A stretch of DNA of 64,000 nucleotides from Egicoccus sp. AB-alg2 (GTDB lineage: Bacteria > Actinomycetota > Nitriliruptoria > Nitriliruptorales > Nitriliruptoraceae): positions 89,643-153,642 of the forward strand of contig NZ_JBGUAX010000010.1 in assembly GCF_041821065.1 (NCBI RefSeq), written 5' to 3'. Positions 17,399 through 26,489 of this stretch are shown here, in pieces. How positions within the stretch are numbered: the first letter of the stretch is position 1; every line of letters begins with the position of its first letter. The notes under the pieces are model-generated. The model did not search any database. It saw only the letters and a list, made by a program, of their open reading frames with translations, and was not told the DNA's origin. Position numbers and translations under genes: made by a program.

Positions 17399-18384
17399 GC
17401 GCGACGGCCCCCGCGGGGGTGCTGGTCGGTGAGCCGCTCGCCGAGGTGACACGACGCGACGAGGCCGGTGGACGCCACCTCGTGGAGTCGGTCCACCTCG
17501 GTCACGCCGTGCTCACCGGTCCGGAGGGCGAGGTCTTGGCCGCGGTGGGCGAGGCCGACCTGCCGGTCTACGTCCGCTCGGCGGCGAAGCCGGTCCAGGC
17601 CACCGCGTGCCTGGAGATCCTCGGGGACGCCGAGGTGCCCAGCCCACCGGAGCTGGCGGTCGCCTGGGCGTCCCACCGCGGGGAGCCCCAGCACGTCGAC
17701 GCGGTGCGCCGGCTGCTGCACCGCTCGGGGACCGCGCCCGAGCAGCTGACGTGTCCGCCGGCCAGCCCGGAGGCCGATCCGGGTGCGACGCCGGCCCGTA
17801 TCCTGCACAACTGCTCCGGCAAGCACGCGTTGTTCGCGCTGGCGGGCGCCCGGCAGGGCACCGACCGCCGCCGACTGTTGGACCGCGAGGGCCCGCTGCA
17901 GCGCATCGTGCTGGCGCACCTCGCCGACGCCTTCGGGCCGGTGCTCGGCGTCGCGGTCGACGGCTGCGGTGCGCCCGCGGTGGCCGTGCAGCTGTCCGCG
18001 CTGGCCCGCGCATTCGGGCGCGTGGCCACCGACGACCGGTTCGAGGCGGTGCGCGAGGCCGGCTTCACCCACCCGGAGCTCGTCGGCGGCCAGGGACGGC
18101 TGGAGTCGGCGCTGCTGGCGGCCGGCGTGGTCGCCAAGGTCGGTGCCGAGGGTGTCTACGGCGTCGGCTGGACCGGCCCGGACGGCGGACCGCGCGGCTT
18201 CGCGGTGAAGGCGACCGACGGGGCCACCCGCGGCGTCGCCGCGTTGACGATCCACCTGCTGGCGCAGTTGGGCGTGGTCGACGCCGGTGTGTGGTCGCCG
18301 CCGCCACCGCTGGGCGGTGGCAACCCGGTCGGCGTCGTACGGCCGACGGCGGCGGTCGACCGCCTGACCGCGGGTTCCCGCTGA
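17395..18384 (+). CDS. Asparaginase (AnsA/R. etli type II-like family)
   Basis: A 329-residue protein of the asparaginase family typified by Rhizobium etli AnsA, unrelated in sequence to E. coli asparaginases. Family motifs are VYVRSAAKPVQA (SxxK near residue 62) and the NCSGKHALF loop near residue 140, followed by VDGCGAPAVA. It would hydrolyse asparagine to aspartate and ammonia in the cytosol. It starts inside the stop codon of the rsiG-like gene (ATGA), so the two are translationally coupled. No signal peptide is visible. Confidence 0.85.
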   Translation: MSATAPAGVLVGEPLAEVTRRDEAGGRHLVESVHLGHAVLTGPEGEVLAAVGEADLPVYVRSAAKPVQATACLEILGDAEVPSPPELAVAWASHRGEPQHVDAVRRLLHRSGTAPEQLTCPPASPEADPGATPARILHNCSGKHALFALAGARQGTDRRRLLDREGPLQRIVLAHLADAFGPVLGVAVDGCGAPAVAVQLSALARAFGRVATDDRFEAVREAGFTHPELVGGQGRLESALLAAGVVAKVGAEGVYGVGWTGPDGGPRGFAVKATDGATRGVAALTIHLLAQLGVVDAGVWSPPPPLGGGNPVGVVRPTAAVDRLTAGSR

Positions 18385-18444
18385 CCCGGTGCTACCTTCG
18401 AACGGCGCAGCACGGGGCGGCGGGAGCGAGAGGACGATCGGGTC

Positions 18445-18966
18445 GTGAGCGACGAGGCGCAGCGCCCGATGTCGACGGCCGACGAGCTGCGCACGGCCGC
18501 GGAGTCGCGTGCTCATGCCTCGCCGCTGGAGGAGCTGGGCGGCTACATCCGCCACCAGCGCGAGTCGGCGCGCCTGTCCCTGCGCAAGCTCGCGACCCTC
18601 GCCGGAGTCTCCAACCCGTACCTGTCGCAGATCGAGCGTGGGCTGCGCAAGCCGTCCGCGGAGATCCTGCAGGCGATCGCCAAGGCCCTGGAAATCTCGT
18701 CGGAGACCCTCTACGTCAAGGCCGGCATCCTGGAGGAGCGCGAGGGCGCCGAGGACGTCGAGGCGGTCGTGCAGCGTGATCCGCACCTGACCGACCCGCA
18801 GCGGCAGGCACTGATCGAGATGTACCGGTCCTTCCGGCGCCTGTCGGAGCTGCAGGCCGAACCTCGCCAGCGGCGCCGGGGACTGCTCGACGTGGTCACC
18901 ACGGGTGGCGTCGACGACGCCGCCGTGCGGGCGGCCGCGCCTCGCGAGGAACCCGAGGACGCCTGA
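18445..18966 (+). CDS. XRE-family transcriptional regulator (Rv0474-like)
   Basis: A 173-residue DNA-binding protein with an HTH_XRE domain at about residues 32-88 (SLRKLATLAGVSNPYLSQIE, then RGLRKPSAEILQAIAKALEI). This stretch is strongly like the mycobacterial Rv0474 type as I recall it. The C-terminal about 80 residues are helical, with no recognised ligand domain. The GTG start follows AGAGGA 9-11 bases upstream, a slightly long spacing. A -10-like TACCTT lies about 55 bases upstream. Target genes are not evident. Confidence 0.8.
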   Translation: MSDEAQRPMSTADELRTAAESRAHASPLEELGGYIRHQRESARLSLRKLATLAGVSNPYLSQIERGLRKPSAEILQAIAKALEISSETLYVKAGILEEREGAEDVEAVVQRDPHLTDPQRQALIEMYRSFRRLSELQAEPRQRRRGLLDVVTTGGVDDAAVRAAAPREEPEDA

Positions 18967-19129
18967 CCGCGCTCCGGACCGGGCGACGACACCGCGCCGG
19001 GCCGGGTCTGGGCCGCCCGACGGTGGCCGGTCTGGTTGCAGGCACTACCATCCCCCCGTCGGCCGGACCCCCCGCCACGAATTCAGACGGTCCCCCGACC
19101 TCTTCCCCCTCGCGTCAAGGACTCCGCCG

Positions 19130-20149
19130 GTGACCGAGTTGCGCACCCATGACGGGCTGCTCCAGGGCACGTTGCGTGCCGAATGGGAGCTGCTCGTCGA
19201 CGAGGACCCCGCCGCCACCCTGTTCCAGGGACCGCGCTACCTGCAGACCTGGCACGACGTGCTCGGGCACCGGGTGACCGCGCGCGTGCGCACCCTGCAC
19301 CGCGACGGTCGGTTGATCGGTGTCGTGCCCGAGGGCCACGAGCGGATCGGCACCGCCAGCGGCCCGGTGGAGGTCCGCCGCTTTCTCGGCGGCACGGAGG
19401 TCACCGACTACCTCGGCCCCGTCAGCCGGCCCGAGGATCGCGGCGACATCGCCCTGGCCTACCTGACCGACCTCGCCAAGGACGTCGACTGGGACGAGTT
19501 CGTCGCTGGCGGCCTCGCCGAGGACAGCGGCTGGGTCGACGCGATCCGCACCGCCGCCGACGAGGTCGGCCTGCAGCTGTTCGAGGAGGATCTCGAGGAC
19601 GTCTGCCCGCGGGTCGACCTCACCGGCGGCTACGGCGCCTACCTCGACCGGCTGCCCGGCAAGCTGCGCCACGAGCTGCAACGCAAGACCCGCAAGCTCG
19701 CCCGCGACGCCGGCGAGCTCGAGCTGGTGGAGATCGCCGCCGAGGAGGTCGACGGCAACCTCGACGCCTTCCTCGACCTGGCTGCCGAGGCCCAGCCGGA
19801 GAAGGCCGGGTTCTTCTCGCGCCCGGAGATGCACGAGTGGTTCAAGGCGCTGGCGAAGGAGTTCGTCGGCGACGGCGTGTTCCGCCTGCACCAGCTGCAG
19901 GTCGGCGGCATGCCGGGCGCGTCCACCGTGTCGCTGGTCCACCGGGGCACGTGGGGCCTGTACAACTCGGCGTTCGACCCCGCGCTGGCCAACCTCGCAC
20001 CCGGGATCGTGCTGATCGGGCAGCTCCTGGAGGTGGCGGCCGACGAGGGCTGCACGACCTTCGACCTGCTGCGCGGCGACGAGCCGTACAAGTACCGCTT
20101 CGGCGCCGAGGACCGCAGGCTGCGGCGGCTGACCTACGTGCGTCGCTGA
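19130..20149 (+). CDS. GNAT-family acetyltransferase (CelD/BcsL-like)
   Basis: A 339-residue protein resembling the CelD/BcsL group of GNAT proteins, which have two GNAT-like halves related to the Fem fold. The C-terminal half contains the typical KLRHELQRKTRKLARD stretch and the ending TFDLLRGDEPYKYRFG. Family members act in polysaccharide or envelope modification; the substrate here is unknown. The GTG at 19130 is supported by AAGG 9 bases upstream. It ends one base before the mshA ATG, so the two may be cotranscribed. Confidence 0.78.
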   Translation: MTELRTHDGLLQGTLRAEWELLVDEDPAATLFQGPRYLQTWHDVLGHRVTARVRTLHRDGRLIGVVPEGHERIGTASGPVEVRRFLGGTEVTDYLGPVSRPEDRGDIALAYLTDLAKDVDWDEFVAGGLAEDSGWVDAIRTAADEVGLQLFEEDLEDVCPRVDLTGGYGAYLDRLPGKLRHELQRKTRKLARDAGELELVEIAAEEVDGNLDAFLDLAAEAQPEKAGFFSRPEMHEWFKALAKEFVGDGVFRLHQLQVGGMPGASTVSLVHRGTWGLYNSAFDPALANLAPGIVLIGQLLEVAADEGCTTFDLLRGDEPYKYRFGAEDRRLRRLTYVRR

Positions 20150-20150
20150 C

Positions 20151-21443
20151 ATGGCCACGCCGGTCACGGGGCTGCCGACGGTGGGGCGCGACGCCGCACC
20201 GGAGGTCACCGTGCGCCGCGTCGCGATGCTCAGCGTCCACACCTCGCCGCTGGACCAGCCCGGCACGGGCGACGGCGGCGGCCTCAACGTCACGGTCCGC
20301 GAGCAGGCGCTGCGCCTGGCCCGCCGCGGCGTCGAGGTGGACGTCTTCACCCGGTGGTGCGACCCGGAGCGGCCGCCGACGGTGGAACTGGCCGACGGTG
20401 TGCGCGTGCACCACGTGCGGGCCGGACCGGTCGCGCCCGTCGACAAGAACGAGGTGGCCAACCACCTCTGCGCCTTCGTGCTGGCCGCCCAGCGCCACCC
20501 GACCGCGGGCACGCACGACGTCCTGCACGCCCACTACTGGCTGTCGGGGTGGGTCGGGCGGCGCCTGGCCGAGCGCTGGGACGTCCCGCTCGTGCAGATG
20601 TTCCACACGCTCGGGGTGCTCAAGAACGCCACCCTGGCGCCCGGTGACCGGCCGGAGCCGGCGCTGCGCCTGGTCGCCGAGGAACGTGTCGCCCGCGACG
20701 CCGACCGGGTACTGGTCCTCACCTGCGGCGAGGCGCGGCTGCTGCACCGCACCTACGGGCTGTCCGGCGCGCGGCTGACGGTGGTGCCGGCCGGCGTGGA
20801 TCTCGACCGGTTCCGCCCGGATCCCGATCCGCAGGTGTTCCCCGACTTCGCCGCGGCCGGCGCCCGGTCACCGCAGCTGCTGTTCGTGGGGCGGCTGCAA
20901 CCCCTGAAGGGCCCGGACGTGGCGGTGCGCACGCTGGCCGAGGTGCGCCGCACCTTCCCGACCGCCCGGCTGCGCATCATCGGCGGCACCTCGGGCAACG
21001 GCCACGGCGCGCTCGGTCCGCAGCAGTTGCGCGACCTCGCCGCGGACCTCGGCGTCGCCGACGCGGTCGATCTCGAACCCGCGGTCGACCAGGACACGCT
21101 CGCGCGGCGATACCGGGCGGCCGACGTCGTCCTGGTCCCGTCGCGCTCGGAGACCTTCGGGCTGGTGGCCCTGGAGGCGCAGGCGTGTGGGGTGCCGGTC
21201 GTGGCGGCCGATGTCCCGGGCCTGTTAGCGGTCGTGGGCGCCGGCGGCACCCTGGTCGCCGGCCACGAGCCGGCCGACCACGCCCGGGCCGTGACCGCCT
21301 ACCTCGCCGACGCCGACCGGCGTGCGGCTGCGGCCACGGCCGGGACCGACACCGCCCGTTCGGCCTCCTGGGAGCACACCGTCGACCGGCTCCTGACCGT
21401 CTACGGTGAGGTGGCCGACGACCGCGAGGAGCTCGCGGTCTGA
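20151..21443 (+). CDS. mshA: D-inositol-3-phosphate glycosyltransferase (mycothiol biosynthesis)
   Basis: A 430-residue GT4-family, GT-B fold enzyme. MshA joins GlcNAc from UDP-GlcNAc to inositol-3-phosphate, the first committed mycothiol step. The N-terminal signature MLSVHTSPLDQPGTGDGGGL is almost that of MshA, followed by the inositol-phosphate-side motif HYWLSGWVG. The donor site includes LLFVGRLQPLKGPD and SRSETFGLVALEAQACGVPVV. The ATG at 20151 has a poor ribosome-binding site; GTG at 20211, preceded by GGAGGT, would start 20 residues later and just before the conserved region. A YbjN gene follows, as beside mshA in mycobacteria. Confidence 0.92.
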   Translation: MATPVTGLPTVGRDAAPEVTVRRVAMLSVHTSPLDQPGTGDGGGLNVTVREQALRLARRGVEVDVFTRWCDPERPPTVELADGVRVHHVRAGPVAPVDKNEVANHLCAFVLAAQRHPTAGTHDVLHAHYWLSGWVGRRLAERWDVPLVQMFHTLGVLKNATLAPGDRPEPALRLVAEERVARDADRVLVLTCGEARLLHRTYGLSGARLTVVPAGVDLDRFRPDPDPQVFPDFAAAGARSPQLLFVGRLQPLKGPDVAVRTLAEVRRTFPTARLRIIGGTSGNGHGALGPQQLRDLAADLGVADAVDLEPAVDQDTLARRYRAADVVLVPSRSETFGLVALEAQACGVPVVAADVPGLLAVVGAGGTLVAGHEPADHARAVTAYLADADRRAAAATAGTDTARSASWEHTVDRLLTVYGEVADDREELAV

Positions 21444-21486
21444 CGGCGCGACGTCACGGCGGGGCGACGGGCGAGGAGGCGACGAC

Positions 21487-22029
21487 GTGTCCGGCACCGA
21501 ATCGAGCGACACCGCGACGGCCACCCGGGACCGGGCGAGGCAGGCCCTGCTGGACACCATGACCGCGGCGGGACTGGCCGTGGACCACGTCGGCGAGGAG
21601 CGCTGGCTGACGATGCTGTCGGGGGAGTGGAAGCGCACCATCCCGCTGCTGCTCGACCTCGAGGAACGCCACCTCAAGGTCACCTCGCTGCTGGCGGGGG
21701 TGCCCGACGAGGGCCACGCCGAGGTCTACCGGATCCTGCTGCAGAAGAACCAGCGGCCGCTGCCGGTCCACTTCGCCCTCGACGACGAGGGCGACCTGAT
21801 CCTGACCGGGCGGGTGCCGCTGGTCGCACTGGACGAGCGCGGGGTCGACGAACTGCTCGGCGCGGTGCTGGCGCTCAGCGACGAGACCTTCAACCAGGTC
21901 CTGCGCACCGGCTTCGCCGGCTACCTCGAGGTCGAACAGCGCTGGCGGGCGAAGAACGGCATGCCCCCCAACCCGGTCGGTGAACCGCGCCGGTCCCCGG
22001 CGGATTCCGGCGACGCCACCAGCGCGTAG
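21487..22029 (+). CDS. YbjN-domain protein
   Basis: A 180-residue protein with a YbjN-like (type III secretion chaperone-like) fold at about residues 30-150: LLLDLEERHLKVTSLLAGVPDE, a kinked helix and FNQVLRTGFAGYLEVEQRWR. The GTG start has GAGGAG 8 bases upstream. It follows mshA by 43 bases, matching the mshA-YbjN pair of mycobacteria (Rv0486-Rv0487), and proC follows. The function is unknown; the family is thought of as chaperone-like. The proline-rich C-terminal 25 residues look disordered. Confidence 0.75.
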   Translation: MSGTESSDTATATRDRARQALLDTMTAAGLAVDHVGEERWLTMLSGEWKRTIPLLLDLEERHLKVTSLLAGVPDEGHAEVYRILLQKNQRPLPVHFALDDEGDLILTGRVPLVALDERGVDELLGAVLALSDETFNQVLRTGFAGYLEVEQRWRAKNGMPPNPVGEPRRSPADSGDATSA

Positions 22030-22064
22030 CCTGTCACGGTCCCCGTACGAGGATCCGAGGCACG

Positions 22065-22877
22065 TTGGACGGCACGCTGGCGATCATCGGCACCGGCCGC
22101 ATCGGCGAGGCCCTGCTGCGCGGCCTGCTCCGCTCGGGGTGGGTCGAGCCCGCCCAGGTGGTGGCCACCGCGCGCCGCGACGAGCGCTGCGCCGAGCTGG
22201 CCGAGACCCACGGCGTCAAGGCGACCACCGACAACCGGGCGGCGATCGAGGCCGCCGACGTGGTGCTGCTCGCCCTCAAACCGCAGACCATCCTCACGGT
22301 GGTGGCGGAGGTCGCCGACGCGTTCCGGCCGGACCAGACCGTCATCAGCGTCGCCGCCGGTACCCCCACGTCGGCGCTGCAGGACGCGACGCCCGACGGC
22401 ATCCCGTTCGTGCGGGTGATGACGAACACGCCGGTGCAGGTCGACGAGGCCATGTCCGTGGTGAGCGCCGGGACGCACGCCGGCGAGCGCGACCTCGAGG
22501 TGGCCGAGGAGATCCTGTCGCACGTCGGCCGGGTCGTGCGGATGTCGGAGGAGCACCTCGACTCCGTCACGGCGCTGTCGGGTTCGGGCCCGGCCTACTT
22601 CTTCCTGCTGGCCGAGGCGATGATCGACGCCGGCATCCTGCTCGGACTGCCACGGGACGTCTCGACGGAGCTCATCATCCAGACCATGGTCGGCAGCGCG
22701 AAGATGCTCCGGGACACGGGGATGCACCCCGTCGAGCTACGCGAGATGGTGACCTCGCCGGGCGGCACCACCATCGCCGCGATCCGGCAACTCGAGACGG
22801 CCCGTGTCCGAGCGGCGTTCCTGGACGCGATCGAGGCGGCCAAACTGCGTGGTGAGGAACTCGCGCGCGGGACCTGA
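22065..22877 (+). CDS. proC: Pyrroline-5-carboxylate reductase
   Basis: A 270-residue NAD(P)H-dependent enzyme that makes proline from pyrroline-5-carboxylate. The nucleotide-binding motif is IIGTGRIGEALLRG. Family stretches follow: VRVMTNTPVQV, the substrate-site helix SGSGPAYFFLLAEAMIDAG, and TSPGGTTIAAI. The TTG start at 22065 has GAGG close upstream and is needed to keep the intact Rossmann strand. The order mshA-YbjN-...-proC resembles mycobacteria, where proC also lies in this neighbourhood. Confidence 0.95.
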   Translation: MDGTLAIIGTGRIGEALLRGLLRSGWVEPAQVVATARRDERCAELAETHGVKATTDNRAAIEAADVVLLALKPQTILTVVAEVADAFRPDQTVISVAAGTPTSALQDATPDGIPFVRVMTNTPVQVDEAMSVVSAGTHAGERDLEVAEEILSHVGRVVRMSEEHLDSVTALSGSGPAYFFLLAEAMIDAGILLGLPRDVSTELIIQTMVGSAKMLRDTGMHPVELREMVTSPGGTTIAAIRQLETARVRAAFLDAIEAAKLRGEELARGT

Positions 22878-23017
22878 GGGCGCCGCCGCGCGCGCGTGAC
22901 GTCCCTTCGGCCGAGGTTGTTTCGCTGATCGCTCGACCGATGAGACGTTTCCTACGACCGCGGTGGTAGCGTCTGCCCACTCGGACGTTGAACGATGCTC
23001 CGTTGGAGGCAGCCGGG

Positions 23018-23758
23018 ATGAGCGAACCGCTCGTCGTCGTCGACGGCGTGAACAAGTGGTTCGGTGACCTGCACGTGCTGCAGGACATCGATCTCACCGT
23101 GGACCGCCGCGAGGTCGTGGTGGTCATCGGGCCGTCGGGTTCCGGCAAGTCGACCCTGTGTCGCACGATCAACCGTCTCGAGCCGATCGACTCCGGGCGC
23201 ATCCTCATCGACGGACAGCCGCTGCCGGCCGAGGGCAAGGCCCTCGCCGGTCTGCGCGCCGACGTCGGGATGGTGTTCCAGTCGTTCAACCTGTTCGCGC
23301 ACAAGACGATCCTGCAGAACGTGACCATCGGACCGGTCAAGGTCCGGGGCAAGGGCAAGCAGGAAGCCGAGGCGCGGGCCATGGAGCTGCTCGAGCGGGT
23401 CGGCATCGCCAACCAGGCGTCGAAGATGCCGGCGCAGCTGTCCGGGGGACAGCAGCAGCGTGCCGCGATCGCGCGGGCCCTGGCGATGGAGCCCAAGGTC
23501 ATGCTCTTCGACGAGCCGACCTCGGCGCTCGACCCGGAGATGATCTCCGAGGTCCTCGACGTGATGCTCGAGCTCGCCGAGGAGGGCACGACGATGGTCG
23601 TCGTGACCCACGAGATGGGCTTCGCACGGCGGGCCGCGCGGCGGGTGGTCTTCATGGACGGCGGGCGCATCGTGGAGACCAACACCCCCGACCGGTTCTT
23701 CGGTGATCCGCAGACCGATCGGGCCAAGGACTTTCTGTCCAAGATCCTCAACCACTGA
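23018..23758 (+). CDS. gluA: Glutamate-type ABC importer ATP-binding protein
   Basis: A 246-residue polar amino acid importer ATPase. Walker A is GPSGSGKST, the Q-loop is [13 protein letters not shown], the signature is LSGGQQQR, Walker B is [14 protein letters not shown] and the H-loop His is in VVTHEMGF. It closely resembles GluA of the corynebacterial glutamate system. The ATG at 23018 has GGAGG 8 bases upstream; the open frame begins at TTG 22988, which lacks such a site. It is the first gene of a four-gene gluABCD-order operon. Confidence 0.93.
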   Translation: MSEPLVVVDGVNKWFGDLHVLQDIDLTVDRREVVVVIGPSGSGKSTLCRTINRLEPIDSGRILIDGQPLPAEGKALAGLRADVGMVFQSFNLFAHKTILQNVTIGPVKVRGKGKQEAEARAMELLERVGIANQASKMPAQLSGGQQQRAAIARALAMEPKVMLFDEPTSALDPEMISEVLDVMLELAEEGTTMVVVTHEMGFARRAARRVVFMDGGRIVETNTPDRFFGDPQTDRAKDFLSKILNH

Positions 23759-23817
23759 CCCCGCGGGGTCTCGTGCGCGCGCCCGGGAGCGCGCGACGAC
23801 GACGGAGGGAACGAACG

Positions 23818-24741
23818 ATGAAGATGCAGACCAAGCGCTGGCGCATCGCCGCGGCGCTCGCCGCGGCCGCGCTGGCCGCCTCCGCCTGTGGCGGTGACGA
23901 CGACGCCGGTGGCGGTGCCGAGACCGGCGGCGAGGGCGATGGGGAGGCCGCCGCGCCTGCCGAGGCCCCGGAGTTCGAAGAGGGCTCCACGATGGCGCAG
24001 ATCCAGGAGGCCGGCACCCTGCGGGTCGGGACCAAGGCCGACCAGCCGCTGTTCGGCGTCGAGGGCCCCGGCGGCTGGGAGGGCTTCGACGTGGAGATCG
24101 CCAAGCTGATCGCCGAAGGCATCTGGGGCGAGGGCGGCGCCGACAACGTCGAGTTCCAGGAGGCCGTGTCCGCCAACCGTGAGCCGTTCCTGCAGCAGGG
24201 CACGGTCGACATGGTCGTCGCGACCTACACCATCAACGACGAGCGCAAGGAGCTCGTCGGGTTCGCCGGTCCGTACTACATCGCCGGCCAGGACATCATG
24301 GTCGCTGCCGGGAACCCGGAGGGGATCGAGGGCATCGACGACCTCAACGGGCAGCCGGTCTGCTCCGTCGAGGGTTCGACGTCCATCGAGAACCTGCGCG
24401 AGATGGCGCCGGACGCCGAGGTCGTCGCGCTGGACGCCTACTCGGCCTGCGCCGAGGAGCTCGCCCAGGGCCGCGTCAACGCCGTCACCACCGACAACGT
24501 CATCCTCATCGGCCTGATCGACGAGCGTCCCGACGACTTCGAGCTCGTGGGCAACCCGTTCACCGAGGAGCCCTACGGCATCGGCGTCCCGCTCGAGCAG
24601 GACGACTTCCGGATGTGGATCAACGACCGGCTCGAGGAGATCTACGAGTCGGGCGAGTGGGAAGAGGCCTGGAACAACACCGCCGGTGCCGTCACCGGTG
24701 AGGCCCCCGAGCCGCCGCCGGTGGACCGCTACGAGAACTGA
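23818..24741 (+). CDS. gluB: Glutamate-type ABC importer substrate-binding lipoprotein
   Basis: A 307-residue secreted binding protein. A basic N-terminus and hydrophobic segment end in a lipobox with the lipid-attached C24 (LAASAC), followed by a glycine- and acid-rich linker to about residue 60. The SBP_bac_3 domain then starts at TLRVGTKADQPLFG. The domain includes FDVEIAKLIAEGIWG and the hinge region near VATYTINDERKELV. Two cysteines (CSVEGST and SACAEE) may form a disulfide, as in actinobacterial glutamate-binding proteins. The start has GGAGG upstream. Confidence 0.92.
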   Translation: MKMQTKRWRIAAALAAAALAASACGGDDDAGGGAETGGEGDGEAAAPAEAPEFEEGSTMAQIQEAGTLRVGTKADQPLFGVEGPGGWEGFDVEIAKLIAEGIWGEGGADNVEFQEAVSANREPFLQQGTVDMVVATYTINDERKELVGFAGPYYIAGQDIMVAAGNPEGIEGIDDLNGQPVCSVEGSTSIENLREMAPDAEVVALDAYSACAEELAQGRVNAVTTDNVILIGLIDERPDDFELVGNPFTEEPYGIGVPLEQDDFRMWINDRLEEIYESGEWEEAWNNTAGAVTGEAPEPPPVDRYEN

Positions 24742-24865
24742 CGGGACGTTCCCGGGGTCGCGTGGACACGCGGCCCCGGGGCGCACCGAACACGCGCCGG
24801 GCGTCGGGACCGTCGTGAGTTGCGGTGGTGACCGGCCCGGTCCTGGACCGCGAGGGAGGTGAGCG

Positions 24866-25525
24866 ATGGGATTCGTCGAGACCCTCGGCAGCGAGCAGTT
24901 CCGCTCCCTGCTCGTCGCCGGCACCCGGACGACCCTCTACATGGCGGTGCTGTCCTACCTGCTCGCCTTTCTCATCGGGAACGTGATCGCGGCCTGCCGC
25001 GTCTCGCCGGTCCCGTTCCTGCAGCGGTTCGGCGCCGTCTACACCTCGATCTTCCGCAACACCCCCCTGCTGGTGCTGGCGATCCTCGTCTGGGTCGGCG
25101 GCGGCCGGGCCGGCTGGCCCTTCGGTCGCATCACCACGGCGGTCGTCGTGCTGGGGCTCTACACCGGCGCGTACATCGCCGAGGCGCTCCGCTCCGGCAT
25201 CAACTCGGTGCCGCCGGGACAGGCGGAGGCGGCGCGGGCCATCGGCCTGCCGTTCGGCGGGGTGGTCGGCACGATCGTGCTGCCCCAGGCGATCCGCACC
25301 GTCATCCCGCCGCTGGGCAACCTCTGGATCGCCAACCTCAAGAACACCTCGGTCTTCCTGGTCATCGGCGTCAACGAGCTGACCCGGGCCGGGCGCAACA
25401 TCGGCCAGGCGACCAACGACTACGTCAGCGCCTTCCTGGTCGTGGTCGTCATCTACCTCGTGCTGGTCTACGGCTCGGCACAGATCATCAACCTGCTCGA
25501 ACGGCGCCTGGAGATCGCCCGATGA
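24866..25525 (+). CDS. gluC: Glutamate-type ABC importer permease 1
   Basis: A 219-residue His/Glu/Gln-type permease with about five membrane spans. The cytoplasmic EAA loop that contacts the ATPase reads GQAEAARAIGLPFGGVVGTIVLPQA. FRNTPLLV in the third segment is typical of the family. The ribosome-binding site is GGGAGGTGAGCG before ATG. It corresponds to GluC and works with the next gene as a heterodimer. Confidence 0.92.
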   Translation: MGFVETLGSEQFRSLLVAGTRTTLYMAVLSYLLAFLIGNVIAACRVSPVPFLQRFGAVYTSIFRNTPLLVLAILVWVGGGRAGWPFGRITTAVVVLGLYTGAYIAEALRSGINSVPPGQAEAARAIGLPFGGVVGTIVLPQAIRTVIPPLGNLWIANLKNTSVFLVIGVNELTRAGRNIGQATNDYVSAFLVVVVIYLVLVYGSAQIINLLERRLEIAR

Positions 25526-25571
25526 GGGCGGCGCAGGCGCGTCCGTCGCGCGCGACGGTGGAGGTGGGCCG

Positions 25572-26471
25572 ATGAGCGGCGTCATCGCCGAGGAGCTCGG
25601 TCCTCGCGGCCGCAAGCGGGTCCGGCTGGCGACGATCGTCGCCGTCGTGCTCATCGCGGCGTTCTTCGCGTGGCTGGTCATGCGCCTGGCGGCCGAGGGC
25701 CAGTTCGAGGGGCGCCTGTGGGAGCCGTTCATCGATCCGGCGTCGGTGGGCTTCCTCCTCGAGGGCGTGGTCGGGACGCTGCGGGCCGCGCTGGTGGCGA
25801 TGGTCATCGCCGCGTCCCTCGGCCTGGTGCTGGCGCTCGGCCGGCTCTCGCCGATCGCCCCGCTGCGGTGGATCAGCGGGCTGATCGTGGACGTCTTCCG
25901 CGGCCCGCCGGTGCTGCTGTGGATCTTCTTCTCGTTCTTCGCGCTGCCCCAGGTGCTGCCCGGCCAGCTGGGCGTGACGGTCGGCCGCAACCCGCTCTAC
26001 GCGCTGGTCATCGGCCTGTCCGCCTACAACATGGCCGTGCTGGCCGAGATCTACCGCGCCGGCATCCTGTCGCTGGACCGCGGCCAGCGCGAGGCCGCCC
26101 TGGCGGTCGGCATGCCGCGCGGCATGGCCATGCGGCTGGTGATCCTGCCCCAGGCACTGCGGCGGATGATCCCCGCCATCCTGGCCCAGCTCGCGACGCT
26201 GACGAAGGACACGGCGCTCGGCTACATCATCGCGGTGCCGGCCGACCTGGCCGGGCGTGGCCGTCGGCTGGCCCAGTTCGCCCCCATCAACGACCTGCAG
26301 ACCTGGTTCGTCGTCGGCGTGCTGTACTTCGTCGTCATCTGGGGGCTCATGCGTCTGGCCCGCAACCTGGAGACCCGGCAGCGGCGCAGCCTCGGTGCCG
26401 GTGGCATGCAGGTGCGCGGCGAGGCCGATCTCGCGGCCCTGGACGAGGACGCCGCCGAGGTGAAGGCCTGA
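25572..26471 (+). CDS. gluD: Glutamate-type ABC importer permease 2
   Basis: A 299-residue permease with an extra N-terminal membrane segment (about residues 15-38) before the core HisM-like domain. The EAA loop is GQREAALAVGMPRGMAMRLVILPQA, and FRGPPVLL matches the GluC motif FRNTPLLV. The C-terminus has an about 40-residue hydrophilic tail. GGAGGTGG precedes the ATG. It ends the importer operon and converges with the RNA methyltransferase gene 18 bases away. Confidence 0.92.
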   Translation: MSGVIAEELGPRGRKRVRLATIVAVVLIAAFFAWLVMRLAAEGQFEGRLWEPFIDPASVGFLLEGVVGTLRAALVAMVIAASLGLVLALGRLSPIAPLRWISGLIVDVFRGPPVLLWIFFSFFALPQVLPGQLGVTVGRNPLYALVIGLSAYNMAVLAEIYRAGILSLDRGQREAALAVGMPRGMAMRLVILPQALRRMIPAILAQLATLTKDTALGYIIAVPADLAGRGRRLAQFAPINDLQTWFVVGVLYFVVIWGLMRLARNLETRQRRSLGAGGMQVRGEADLAALDEDAAEVKA

Positions 26472-26489
26472 CCCCATCGAGGGGCGCGG

